Positions 46,118 to 57,547 of a stretch of 64,000 nucleotides of DNA are shown piece by piece (position 1 is the first letter of the stretch; each line of letters starts with the position of its first letter). Made by a program: the position numbers and the translations under genes. Below the pieces are notes generated by a model that searched no databases, was not told the DNA's origin, and was given only the letters and a program-made list of their open reading frames with translations. Origin of the DNA: Flaveria trinervia (lineage: Eukaryota; Streptophyta; Magnoliopsida; Asterales; Asteraceae); the NCBI GenBank assembly GCA_025506515.1, contig CM046453.1:5267910-5331909 (forward strand). The letters are read 5' to 3'.

Positions 46118-46325
46118 AAATGCGGATGAAGTAGGTCAATGCGGATGAAGTAGGTCAATGCGGATAAAGTAGGTCAATGCGGATGAAGTAGGTCAATGCG
46201 GATGAAGTAAGTCAATGCGGATGAAGTAAACCAATGCAGATGAAGTAAGTCAATGCGGATGAAGTAAGTCAATGCGGATGAAACAAATCAAATGCGGATG
46301 AACAATGAGGTTAATGCGGATGAAC
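46118..46325 (+). repeat. About 19-bp minisatellite inside the LTR
   Basis: Units such as TCAATGCGGATGAAGTAGG recur about ten times with small variants. Looser GCGGATG steps extend left to about 45917. The same array occupies about 61565-61745 in the 3' LTR with a different unit order and number. Confidence 0.85.
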
Positions 46326-46460
46326 ACTTGGAAAAATTCTGACATTTTGGAGAAAACGGGGTAATGTAGGTTTTGACTTAGGAGATTCCCGGGGGTTGTG
46401 TAAGTTGACTTTGAGGTCATAGTTGTTATGATAGGCATGTAATGATGTGTGATTGATGCA

Positions 46461-46461
46461 T

Positions 46462-46500
<39 letters not shown>

Positions 46501-46502
46501 TT
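46461..46502 (+). repeat. (ATG)n microsatellite in the LTR
   Basis: About 13-14 ATG units. The 3' LTR copy (61908-61937) is shorter, about nine or ten units, so the locus has changed length since insertion. Confidence 0.9.
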
Positions 46503-46896
46503 GCATGATTATGCATGATGTATGTTGATGTTGCCCTGTATGATGATGATGACTGTGTATGTTGATGTTCCTTATTATGATGTATGTTTATCTTTTCTAT
46601 GGCTTTACGTGTTATGATAATGAATGAAACGAATGTATTATGTAAAGTAAAGTGAAAGATAATGAAAGAGGAACATGATGATGAATGCATGCATTAATAA
46701 ATAAATGAATGAACGTAAGAAAGGCTTGCAAGCAAACGTATGGAGGTGCACACCCAAATGAAGGTGTTAGCTCAACGGTGTGCGGGTTAGCTACCCCAAA
46801 GGATGCACATTGGGGTCCAATATTTGTGATTGACCATATGTATGGGATGCTTGCCGCTTGCCCTAGGTACTGGTGTCAGCTTCGTGCACAATGTTC

Positions 46897-46915
46897 GAGG
46901 TCTATGAAAGACCTC
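46897..46915. repeat. Hairpin GAGGTCT/AGACCTC in the LTR
   Basis: A 7-bp perfect stem with loop ATGAA, preceded by GCTTCGTGCACAATGTTC. A second copy lies at 47046-47064. The LTR pieces to the right carry further copies (62334-62352 and near 63668); one has a changed loop but an intact stem, and one (near 62484) has a broken stem. Confidence 0.8.
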
Positions 46916-47577
46916 AGGCCCAGTTACCAGCTTCGTGCACAATGTTCGGGGTATAGCATATGGCATTGATACGGAATGAAAGAGGAAAGATAAGTGATGA
47001 ATGTACTTGCCCTAGGTACTGGAGCCAGCTTCGTGCATAATGTTCGAGGTCTATGAAAGACCTCAGGCTCAGTTACCCGCTTCGTGCATAATGTTCGGGG
47101 TAATGTACACGTCATCGAAAGTAATGAACGAACGAATGAAAGAATGGAAGTATGAACGAAAGAATGACGAAGATAATAAAGATATTATCTATATGTACGT
47201 ATGATGTATGATCACATGCAATAGTACTGAACGTTTTAACGAAATAAAAGTATGTTTTATTATAAAACTAGAACTCACTCAGCAACGCTGACTTTTATGT
47301 GTTTCCAGTTGGCAGGTAATGAATGCTGAGGATGGCATGAGGCAGCTACTCAGCTCTTTTGGAAGGAATCCATTTATATAACGCTTTTGTGATGTAATAC
47401 AACAATGTATTTTGTAACCGATTAATGATGTATTATTTTGCAAAAGTTTTCATGATGAAATGAATGCCATTTTTGAATGTTTCCGCTACGAATGTTTATT
47501 TAAAATAACTGTAAATGCATGTTTTATGTGCAATGATTAACCAGCTGTAAGCGTCCCAGGAACGGGGCCTTACAAGT

Positions 47578-47589
47578 TGGTATCAGAGC
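47578..47589 (+). other. Primer-binding site, initiator tRNA-Met
   Basis: TGGTATCAGAGC, complementary to the 3' end of plant initiator tRNA-Met, three bases after the 5' LTR. Confidence 0.9.
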
Positions 47590-47926
47590 CAAAGTTTAAG
47601 TGAAATGGGTAAATTTTCAAAATAAACCTTAACTTAAACTGAGAATGGGATGGAAGGGGAATGGGATGCCAATCTAAGTAGTTGCGTGCCATAAGGTATT
47701 TTCGTAAAGTTAACCGTTTTATGTGCGCATGGTATGTGGTTATGTGTTGTTTGTAGATTTAAATACTGATGTAGTCAGGACAGGTAATGCTTGGGGTATG
47801 AAGAGTAAAGTAAGTGGCTAATCACAACTGGCCAATGTAATTAGGGACTTACCGTACTTGACATAAACAGAGCTGTTCCCTTGAATGACCATGTTGGTGT
47901 TTGAATCTTTCAGTGTGAGTTAGAGG

Positions 47927-49357
47927 ATGGCCGGTGGTAGATCATCTAAAGCTTCATGAGTTGAGGATGTGGTACTGAGCCACGAGTCACGAGAGGAAAG
48001 CCTAGAGCCGAAAGGGTGGTACATGAGGAACCCGAAACCCCTCATCCGGAGGGCGGTGATGAGAGTGCTAACCTGAGAGCCTCAGTGAAGGAGGCGGTTA
48101 TGGAGGAAGTGCATCAGGTTATGCAGACGATCTTACCGTCTGTGGTGACTGAAGTTATCAAGGATGTTAGAGACTAAGAAAGGAAGGAGAGGAATAGGTC
48201 CTCGGGAGAACGAGAATGTCCAGAGCCTGAAACGTTTCTAACTAAGGATGAGGAGGAAGAAGAAGAGTCTGTGCAGGAGGCGACACGAGGCTGTAACTAC
48301 GGGGCGTTTATGAGATGCAAGCCCCCTACTTTTGATGGAAATGACACTTCTGCTGCTGCTCACCGGTGGGTGAGGGAGATGGAGGCTGTTCTAAATATCA
48401 GCGAGTGCCGAGAGGGTCAGAAAGTAAAGTTTGCTGCCCATTCTTTTGTGGACTCAGCTTTATGTTAATGGGACAATATTATCCAAGCTGAGGGCAGCCG
48501 GGTTATTAGGAGGATAAGATGGTCGGAGCTGAAAAAGTTGGCGATTGAGAAGTTTTGTCCCCATAGAGAAATGGACAAGGTTGAGAGGGAGTTTCTACAA
48601 CCGGAGGCGGGAACAATGACACACCAATAGTACACCACCCAATTTAATGAGATGGCACGTCTAGTGCCGGATCAGGTGACACCTTTGTGATGGAAGATAA
48701 AAAGGTACATTCAGGGATTACCAGCGGATATTCGCAGGCATATGATCGCCGCCCGACCAAGCACATTTAGGTTGGCGGTGGACTTGGCAGGAAGGTTATA
48801 TGACGAGAGGGCCGTGGTGGTGGCTGAAGGTGGCATGAAGGGTGGTGATCGAAACTGGAGTGGGAAGAGGTTTGGTCGGGGTGATGCCTCGACTGGTAAA
48901 AAGAAGGCATGGGTGGATGACCGCTGTGTGGTCACATCAGATGCGGGTATGAAGAAGTATGGCAAATGTGGGAAGGAGCACAATGGCGAGTGTAGGTGGG
49001 GGTCGAATGTCTGTTTCAAGTGTGGGAAACCTGGTATATGGCTAGAGATTGCAGAGGTACAAGGTGTTTCAACTGTGGGGAAAGTGGTCACATGAGTAAG
49101 GATTGTAAGAAGCCGAGGGTGGAGGGCTCCAGGGCGAAGAAGACGGGGGAAGAAGGACCAAGGGCGAGTGCCAAAGCATTTACAATGACACAGGAGGAAG
49201 CTAGGACAGACCCTGACGTTGTGTCCGGTACGTTTCTAGTGAACCAAACTTTAGCTTCTGTGTTATTTGATTCGGGTGCCAGTAAAGTTTTATTTCTGCT
49301 GCTTTCTGTGCTAAGCTGCCTGTTAGTAGTAGATGTATTGATGCGCCCTTTGATGTA
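47927..49357 (+). pseudogene. Gypsy gag and protease start, decayed
   Basis: The first ATG (47927) opens a frame that stops after 12 codons; gag then continues in pieces. Recognisable parts: CKPPTFDGNDTSAAAHRWV (gag core), a block with FNEMARLVPDQVT and YIQGLPADIRRHM, a zinc-knuckle area (CFKCGKPG, then in another frame YMARDC and CFNCGESGHMSKDC) and protease start VLFDSGAS. At least four in-frame stops and one frame shift near 49030 are present. The copia element interrupts the protease just after PFDVET. Confidence 0.88.
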
Positions 49358-49362
49358 GAAAC
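49358..49362. repeat. Copia target-site duplication, left
   Basis: GAAAC, repeated at 57543-57547. Removing the insert and one copy rejoins the gypsy protease frame. Confidence 0.9.
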
Positions 49363-50263
49363 TGAAGGGATTTAACATGATTATCAAAGTCCATATAAGC
49401 TAATTTATAGGAAAACGCAGCGGATAAAGAGATTAAAATCCTGTTAATATATTGATTATCAAACCCATTTGAAAAGCTAAACCCAAACCATGGATCCATA
49501 TACGAAATACATACATAACAAGCATAAGATGTTAAGAAGCTACCTTTCTACCTGTTAGAAATCAAGCTTTAAGAGGTGAAGATGATGAACTTTGTAGCTT
49601 AATCTTCAACTAAGAAGACCTCAAGTAAGTGATACCCCAAGCCACCAACAAACCCCTTTGAATGCTAGGTTTCTCAACACCAAATTTCAACAACTTGAAC
49701 TTTGTTGTTGCTGAATCTTCCTTTCTTGTTCAAGCTCCAAAACCCGATTTTTGAGAGTTAGATTAGAGAGGATTTTTGCCTTTGCATGCAAGAGAGAGAG
49801 AGAGGGCTAGATTGGAGAGTGTGTGTGTTTAAGTCTTGCACTAATCAAGACAAAAGGAGGTGGGACTTTTATGGCCTTGGGCGGCCGAAAGTCCAAATCC
49901 TTTTAAAATCCATTTTTACCTCCTTTACATAATAAACAACTTTAATCTCTTATTTTATAAAGTTGAAACCAATTTTAACTTTATAAACATAGCACCATTT
50001 TATTTGTTATTATTTAACAAACTTAATAATGAAACAAATAATACCTCATGAACGATTATCCACATAATGATGTTCATCTACAAAAACAATGTATTTAGAA
50101 AACCCACTTTTCTAAATTGGTGTCAATATTATTTGTATGATCTTATCAACGAATAAATATTCATAGGTGTTTGTTTAGCTTGTTATTGGGTACAACCCGA
50201 CTTGGATCATATCACACTAGCCACATCAACTTAATATGCATCTTGGGCAGATCAAGTCTTTCA
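49363..50263 (-). repeat. Copia 3' LTR, 901 bp
   Basis: In element orientation it starts TGAAAGACTTGATCTGCCC and ends TTAAATCCCTTCA. Related in part to the LTR at 1-868. Confidence 0.93.
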
Positions 50264-50276
50264 ATCTCCCACTTGC
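50264..50276 (-). other. Copia polypurine tract
   Basis: GCAAGTGGGAGAT on the minus strand, directly before the 3' LTR. Confidence 0.85.
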
Positions 50277-51028
50277 ACAAGATTCATAGAAGGTTGATGC
50301 AAGCAACAAATAACGCCTAGCAACGGTTTATTACCCCTAATGTATATGATTAAGTGCCATTCAATAACATCATCCTCTTCAAGTACCTTACTTGAAATGT
50401 TTTAGGTGAATCAATCATCTATCCTTTTGTTTGAGATGTCATGTTGAATCCTAGAGACACAGAACGGTCATTCTCCGATGATTTAACTTTAATAGGCCTT
50501 AGACATCTAACTCTTAACAAATAAGAGAAACAAATTCCATCTTGACTACATACTTCTCTCATAATCACCTTATATTATACCTGAACCTAGCCTTATGTAC
50601 TGCCAATCTTTCAGAACAACAAAGAACTAAGTCAAAGTACAACACTTAGTGAATATCAAGACCCAATATGTATCTCAGGTCCGAGGATACAATGATATTC
50701 GCCTTTACTTAATATCACTTATGACTAATCACAAAGATTCTATGCAGAAATAATTGAGAGCGGTCGGTCCAATATCTATATCCCATAGATATCAATGAAC
50801 CTTGGTAGCAACCTTTTGCTCTATATTCATACCTTATGAATATCAACCAATCGAAGTTCATTATAGTCTTACATTCATAGTTGTTCCACAAGTATGATCG
50901 ACTACGGACGTTTAAAATAACTTATTTATTCATGGATTTAAACATGCTAAAAGGAAGAACAAATGAAATTTATAACCACATAATAAAGTCAAATAACATG
51001 AGTTCCAATATCCAAATACAAAATTTGA
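50277..51028. other. Copia 3' non-coding spacer
   Basis: About 750 bp between the pol stop and the polypurine tract, without a frame worth calling. Confidence 0.6.
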
Positions 51029-54000
51029 TCAAGTCCAATCACTAGAATATCGAAGTCCTAGGGCACAAGTATGACTTTCATGCTTTGACCTATCTAGGAG
51101 CTTCGTGAATGGATCCGCAATGTTTTGATCGGTGTGAACTTTGAGAATACATATCTTTCCTTTTTCAACTTCATCCCTTATGTAGTTGAATCTTCGTTCA
51201 ATGTGCCGAGTCTTTTGATGAGCATGAGGTTCCTTGATTTGAGCAATCGCACCCTCGTTGTCACAAAAGATCTCTAGGGGGTCTTGAATGGTAGCAACAA
51301 CCCCTAGATCAGCAATGAACTTCCTAAGCCACGCAGCTTCTTGAGCTGCCAATGAAGCGGTGATGTATTCTGATTCTGTTGTAGATAGTGCCACTACATC
51401 TTGCTTTGAGCTCTTCCAAGAGACTGCTCCTCCATTCATAATGAAGACATATCCCGACTGTGATCGAGAATCATCTCGATCAGTTTGGAAACTCGCATTC
51501 GTGTAACCCTTTACAACGAGCTCCTCCTCACCAGATCCATATATTAAGAACATATCCTTAGTGTTCCTAAGGTATTTCAAAATACTCTTAACAACCATCC
51601 AATGACTATTACCAGGATTCTGTTGATATCTACTTGTCATGCTTAGAGCACATGACACGTCCGGCCTAGTACATATCATTACATACATGATGGATCCTAT
51701 AGCAGATGCATATAGGACTCCATTCATTCTTTCTTGTTCAACCTTTGAACTAGGGCATTGAGATGAGCTCAATATAGTCCCCTTCTGAATAGGTACTAAT
51801 CCCCTTTTAGAATTCTCCATCTTGAACCTCTTCAAGATCTTTTCAATGTATGCACTTTGGTTTAAACCTATTAACCGCCTTGATCTATCCCTATAGATCT
51901 TTATTCCCAAAATATAGGTGGCTTCACCAAGATCCTTAATGGAAAAACAGCTTCCAAGCCAGGTTTTTACACCCTCCAAGGTTGGAATGTCGTTTCCAAA
52001 AAGTAGAATGTCATCGACATATAATACAAGGAAAGTAATAATGCTCCCACTAGCTTTCTTATACACACAAGCTTCATCAGCGTTTTTGATGAAGCCAAAT
52101 TTCTTTACTTCATCATCAAAACGGTGATTCCAACTTCTTGACACTTGTTTCAATCCGTAGATTGACTTTTTCAACTTGCATACTTTGTTAGGATGTTTTG
52201 GATCGACAAAACCTTCAGGCTGTTCCATATGGACATCTTCCTCAAGATATCCATTAAGGAAAGCAGTTGTGACATCCATTTGCCAAATCTCATAGTCATA
52301 ATATGCTGCTATGGCAAATAATATTCTAATAGAGTTTAGCATTTCCACAGGGGAGAAAGTTTCATCATAATCAATCCCTTGAGTTTGAGTGAAACCTTTC
52401 GCTACGAGTCTAGCTTTATAAGTATCCAAGTTTCCATGCATATCGGTTTTCTTCTTGAAAACCCACTTACTTCCAACTATCTTGGACTTAAGAGGTGGTG
52501 TAACCAATTCCCAAACTTGGTTGTCATACATGGATTGCATCTCAACGTTCATGGCTTCTTGCCATTTGTCAAAATCAGGTTTTGACATTGCATCATGGTA
52601 TGTGGTTTGTTCATCCGAATCTACCACATAGCATCCATCCATGAAAAATCCATATCTCTCTGGAGGAACACTAATTCTACCAGATCTACAAATGTTTTGT
52701 GTATCTTGATCATCCATATGATCATTCTCAATATCCTCATGTTGATTGCTAGTATCAACCAATTGTGTATCATTTTGTGAATCTTGAACCTCTTCAAGTT
52801 CCACTGCTCTTCCACTAGTTTCTTCCGAAAGAAACTTAGTCTCCAAGAACTCTACCTTTCGAGCAATAAACACTTTCTGCTCTGTCGGATCATAGAAATA
52901 ATATCCAATACAATCTCTAGGATATCCAATGAAGACACACTTTGTGGATCGGGCTTCCAGTTTGTTTTGAGTGTATTGTTTTGGATAAGCATCACACCCC
53001 CAAACTTTTAAATATGATAATGATGGAACTCTTCCATGCCATACTTTGAAAGGTGTCCTTTCCACTTTCTTGGTTGGAGCCATATTAAAATACGGCCGCG
53101 GAGAGCAACGCGAAACCCCAAAATGATAGAGGTAGTGTACTTCTAGCCATCATAGATCGAACCATATCCAATAGAGTCCGATTCCTCCTCTCAGACACAC
53201 CATTATGTTGTGGTGTTCCAGGTGGAGTAAGTTGTGAGACAATCTCACAACTTCTAAGATATTCTTGAAATTCACTACTAAGGTATTCACCTCCTCTATC
53301 TGTACGAAGAATCTTGACCGTCTTGTTGAGTTGATTTTCTACTTCATTCTTAAAGAGTTTGAACATTTCAAAAGATTCATGTTTGTGTCTAACAAGTACA
53401 CATACCCATAACGACTATAGTCATCGGTAAAGGTAATGAAATATCTTTCACCATTCCTAGTTGTTGGTTTAAAAGGTCCGCATACATCCGAATGTATGAT
53501 CCCTAATAAATCTTTTGCCCTTTCATTAGTACCACTAAAAGGGGCCTTTGTCATTTTACCCTGTAAACAAGACTCGCATACATCAAATGAATCATTTTCA
53601 TTGGTTTTCAAAAGACCATTCTTTTGAAGTTTTTGCATACGATTCTTGTTTATGTGACCAAGGCGACAATGCCAAAGATAGGAATCACTCAAATCTAGTT
53701 TGAGCCTCTTGGTGGTTGCTTGGTACATTGAGCTATCATATGTTGTGTTATTATGAACCAATTCATAAATACCATTACAAGGTATAGCCTTAAAATAAAA
53801 CACATGATTTAAAGAAACATGAATATCATTGTCAACAAACTTGAAATCATAATCATATTGTCTTAAACGGAAACAGAAATAGTGTTCCTAGTCAAGCTAG
53901 GAGCATACAATACATTCTTTAAAATGACTTCCAAACCACTTGGAAGCTTCAAAATGTAGTCTCCTTGGGCTTCCACGTGAACCTTTGCACCATTGCCCAT

Positions 54001-54090
54001 AAAGAGACTAATTTCCCCTTTTGCATAATGCTCACTTCTTTTGAACCCCTGCAACAAATTGCAAATATGAGTTCCACATCAGGTATCCAA
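51029..54090 (-). pseudogene. Copia pol: protease, integrase, reverse transcriptase, RNase H
   Basis: Protease region (54090-53860): the active-site triplet reads Asp-Thr-stop (TGA) before CGTHIC, and a TAG lies just upstream. Integrase (53803-53085): zinc motif H..H..C..C (LWHCRLGH ... CESC), HSDVCGP, LRTDRGGEY and QHNGVSERRNRT give the DDE triad. Frame shifts lie near 53370 and 53090. Reverse transcriptase and RNase H (53083-51029, 684 codons unbroken): DYDETFSPV, QMDVTTAFLNGYLEEDV, IYGLKQ, LYVDDILLF, then RNase H with GYTNASF, where the family has Asp in place of Asn (codon at 51497-51499). The SSKQ-D-VALSTTESEY and QKTRHIERR blocks are present. Not functional as read. Confidence 0.93.
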
Positions 54091-54093
54091 TAC

Positions 54094-55035
54094 CTATGTG
54101 TTAGAAGAAATAACATTTAACTCAACATGTATCATAAAGATTGTACCTAAGGTTTGCCCCGCGTCCTTCTTCGATCTCAACGCTTTGAGATAGACCGAAC
54201 AATTGCGTTTCCAATGGCCTACCTCACCACACTCAAAACACGGGTCGTCATGAGCAACCTTTTGCTTCTTTTCTTTCGGTTTGGGCGGTTCTACTCTTGC
54301 TTTACCCTTACCCTTTCCTTTGACGTGTCCCTTCCTTTTAGCAACACTTGCCCTAGGGTCGGGGAGGTGCCTTTTCCTACTACCACCTTCATTGATCGTA
54401 AGGACTGGTAGAACCTTTCTACCCATGCCCACCTCGGCCGTTTTGAGCATCGAATGAAGCTCACCAATGCTCTTGTCCCATCCATTCATGTTATAGTTCA
54501 TAACGAAGCTATCAAACTTCTTGGATAGGGAGTTAAGGATCAAATCCGTTTCCAACTCGTTGGACACACGACAGTTAAGCCTTTCAAGGCGATCAATGTG
54601 GCTCTTCATCTTAAGAACGTAAGATGATATCGATTGGGTCTCGTCCATTCGACATGCATGAAGTGCTCGAACGGTTTCGAAGCGCTCCACCCTTGATTGT
54701 TGTTGGAATATTTCCTTAAACTGGGTGATCATGTCATAGGCATTGTGGTTCTCAAAGTCCTTTTGCAAATCGGGTATCGTACTCGCTAGCATGAGACATG
54801 AGACTTGCACAAAGTCTTCGGTGTACTTGACCCACTCGGCAAAAGCCTCAACGTCATTTTCATCAGGTTGATCAGGAATGGGATCGTCTAACACATAGGA
54901 CTTCTTTTCTTGTTTGAGAACTATTCACAAGTTTCGGTACCAATCCATGAAGTTCCCATGGTTTAGACGTTCCTTTTCAAGGATGGTTCTTAGTGATAGG
55001 TTATGGACGGTCGGGATTGCGTTGTTGTTTGCCAT
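54094..55035 (-). pseudogene. Copia gag with CCHC zinc knuckle, one premature stop
   Basis: The likely start is ATG at 55035 (MANNNAIPTVHNLSLRTIL). A TGA at 54927-54925 breaks the frame after WYRNL, then the 266-codon remainder continues: gag core (ACRMDETQSISSYVLKMKSH), a basic linker (KGHVKGKGKGKARV) and the knuckle CFECGEVGHWKRNC. It ends before the protease. Confidence 0.9.
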
Positions 55036-56623
55036 CTACAATGTAACAAAGTTCAAAATTTTTAGTATTTTTAATATCAAAGTATTTTAATTATTAATAC
55101 CCTTTTATGTCTCATAGACAATTAATAATTGAAATCTAGAATCCAACGTTACATTTAAATATCGGTTAGGTGACCTCTATCCCTTTATTTTAATCAACAA
55201 GGTAGTCAACGTTTGACAATTGTAACCTATTACAATTTCTAGTGTATGGGATCGGTTTAAACATCTTATGTTTTGTTTGGCATGTTTATCCCATCAACAC
55301 CATTTGTACGTCATGCTTCGGTGATCCTAATGCATGATTTCCAAATCAAGTCGTCCTAGTTAGACACACGTGTGACTTTACATATATAAATGGTTAGGTG
55401 ACCTTTATCTCACAAATATGGTAATTTCACCTCAACTTCATAAGTTTCTATATTTATGGTTAGGTGACCTTTATCCCATAAATAAGTTACAAGTGAATTG
55501 AGTGTTGCTTAAAAGGATGGTGTTAAACTTGTTTGAAAAGGGATTTGAGTTTTACAAAATTCTAGTTTGAAAAACTATTTTCATACCTTGCATTTGCATG
55601 CATTCAAATGCATGGTAGTTTGTTTGAAAACTTATTTCAAAATTCCTTTTAATAGCACAATTAATTATGAAATCAATAACCTTTGGTAAAACCCATTTTA
55701 TTACTTATTGATTTCTAAGGAACCAATTTTATGCGAGTTATTGATTTCGTGTTGTTAACTATCCAATTCCATAATAAGATACGATGAACATATATCAACC
55801 ATACATGCATAATAAAACAACCACAAGTTCATAACCATAGCCAATGGTTTGGCAACACTTGTTGGCCAAAACAAGTGTGCCTAAAGGGTCAATCATAGAA
55901 CATAAACATGACACAAGGCATTGAGATGGTGTGCTCCCACTTGATCCCGCATCCTAATGCATCAAGTGTCCATTTTGTGTTGTCATCATTTTGCTTTATT
56001 TGGGCTCCAACTTCAGCTCCTAGCTTCCTTGGACCTTCATGCTATGGGCTTTGGTTATTGGGCTTAAAACCAATCTTGGGCTATGAGGCCCATTTGGGCC
56101 TAAAATGGCCCAAACCAAAGAAACCAAGTCTTGTTGAACTTCTTTTACAAAATATATCCTAATACATTTTTACTAGTAAAAGAAATACAACTAATCTACT
56201 TATTATTACAAACCAACATAAATAATAAATAGATTACAAACCCAAATAAATAAATATTACAACCCAATTGAATAATCAAACAATATCACAACACAAAACA
56301 CATCCAAACACAAGGTATTGGCTAGGTTATGAACATCTAAATACACATCCAAATATGCAAGAATCATAAGTTAAAATGGTTCCCCTTTTGAACCCTAAAG
56401 TTTTCGGCCAAGGTTAATCAAACCGAAAACTTTCGGTTTTGTCCAAGCAAAACAACCAATCAACAATGAGACAAGGTTTTCTAAGATTACCACATGCATG
56501 TAAAGTATAATCTTAAAAGAAAACAAAAGGGGCAACCAACAGCCCTAAAGGCTACGGTCATATGGTGAAACACACCATAAAAACCGTAAAAGGAATGATC
56601 TATACATGTATGCATTCGTATAA
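55036..56623. other. Copia 5' untranslated region
   Basis: About 1.6 kb between primer site and gag start in element orientation. AT-rich, no convincing frame. It contains TTAGGTGACC-T-TATCCC-type words repeated near 55165, 55390 and 55460. Confidence 0.6.
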
Positions 56624-56639
56624 GTGGCTCTTGATGCCA
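56624..56639 (-). other. Copia primer-binding site
   Basis: TGGCATCAAGAGCCAC on the minus strand, one base after the 5' LTR; a variant of the initiator-Met-type site used by many plant copia elements. Confidence 0.75.
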
Positions 56640-56640
56640 T

Positions 56641-57542
56641 TGAAGGGATTTAACAAGATTATCAAAGTCCATATAAGCTAATTTATAGGAAAACGCAGCG
56701 GATAAAGAGATTAAAATCTTGTTAATATATTTATTATCAAACCCATTTGAAAAGCTAAACCCAAACCATGGATCCATATACGAAATACATACATAACAAG
56801 CATAAGATGTTAAGAAGCTACCTTTCTACCTGTTAGAAATCGAGCTTTAAGAGGTGAAGATGATGAACTTTGTAGCTTAATCTTCAACTAAGAAGACCTC
56901 AAGTAAGTGATACCCCAAGCCACCAACAAACCCCTTTGAATGCTAGGTTTCTCAACACCAAATTTCAGCAACTTGAACTTTGTTGTTGCTGAATCTTCCT
57001 TTCTTGTTCAAGCTCCAAAACCCGATTTTTGAGAGTTAGATTAGAGAGGATTTTTGCCTTTGCATGCAAGAGAGAGAGAGGGCTAGATTGGAGAGTGTGT
57101 GTGTTTAAGTCTTGCACTAATCAAGACAAAAGGAGGTGGGACTTTTATGGCCTTGGGCGGCCGAAAGTCCAAATCCTTTTAAAATCCATTTTTACCTCCT
57201 TTACATAATAAACACACTTTAATCTCTTATTTTATAAAGTTGAAACCAATTTTAACTTTATAAACATAGCACCCTTTTATTTGTTATTATTTAACAAACT
57301 TAAATAATGAAACAAATAATACCTCATGAACGATTATCCACATAATGATGTTCATCTACAAAAGCAATGTATTTAGAAAACCCACTTTTCTAAATTGGTG
57401 TCAATATTTATTTGTATGATCTTATCAACGAATAAATATTCATAGGTGTTTGTTTAGCTTGTTATTGGGTATGACCCGACTTGGATCATATCACACTAGC
57501 CACATCAACTTAATATACATCTTGGGCAGATCAAGTCTTTTA
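56641..57542 (-). repeat. Copia 5' LTR, 902 bp
   Basis: Nearly identical to 49363-50263. The first base pair of the expected TG (element orientation) is altered, so the right edge reads TTTTA rather than TTTCA. Confidence 0.93.
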
Positions 57543-57547
57543 GAAAC
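57543..57547. repeat. Copia target-site duplication, right
   Basis: GAAAC, matching 49358-49362. Confidence 0.9.

Larger units (their letters stand above)
45316..47574 (+). repeat. Gypsy 5' LTR, 2259 bp
   Basis: Starts TGTAACACCCG and ends GGGGCCTTACA, immediately before the primer site. It contains GCGGATG-rich minisatellite sequence, an (ATG)n run and two copies of a conserved hairpin block. An 86-codon frame (46709-46969) stays open in three LTR copies, but these are too similar for that to indicate coding. Confidence 0.93.
49363..57542 (-). mobile_element. Ty1/copia LTR retrotransposon nested in the gypsy element, 8180 bp
   Basis: Complete structure on the minus strand: 5' LTR (56641-57542), primer site, gag, protease, integrase, reverse transcriptase, RNase H, polypurine tract, 3' LTR (49363-50263), with a 5-bp target-site duplication. 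By eye the LTRs differ at about 15-20 positions in 900, so the insertion is recent. The coding region nevertheless carries stops and frame shifts. Confidence 0.95.

Noticed and set aside
46250..46690. 146-codon minus-strand Ser-rich frame
   Set aside because: It is the reverse of the (ATG)n run and GCGGATG repeats in the LTR.
46709..46969. 86-codon frame kept open in three LTR copies (also 62146 and 63478)
   Set aside because: The LTR copies are too similar for conservation to mean anything, and the frame runs over hairpin repeats.
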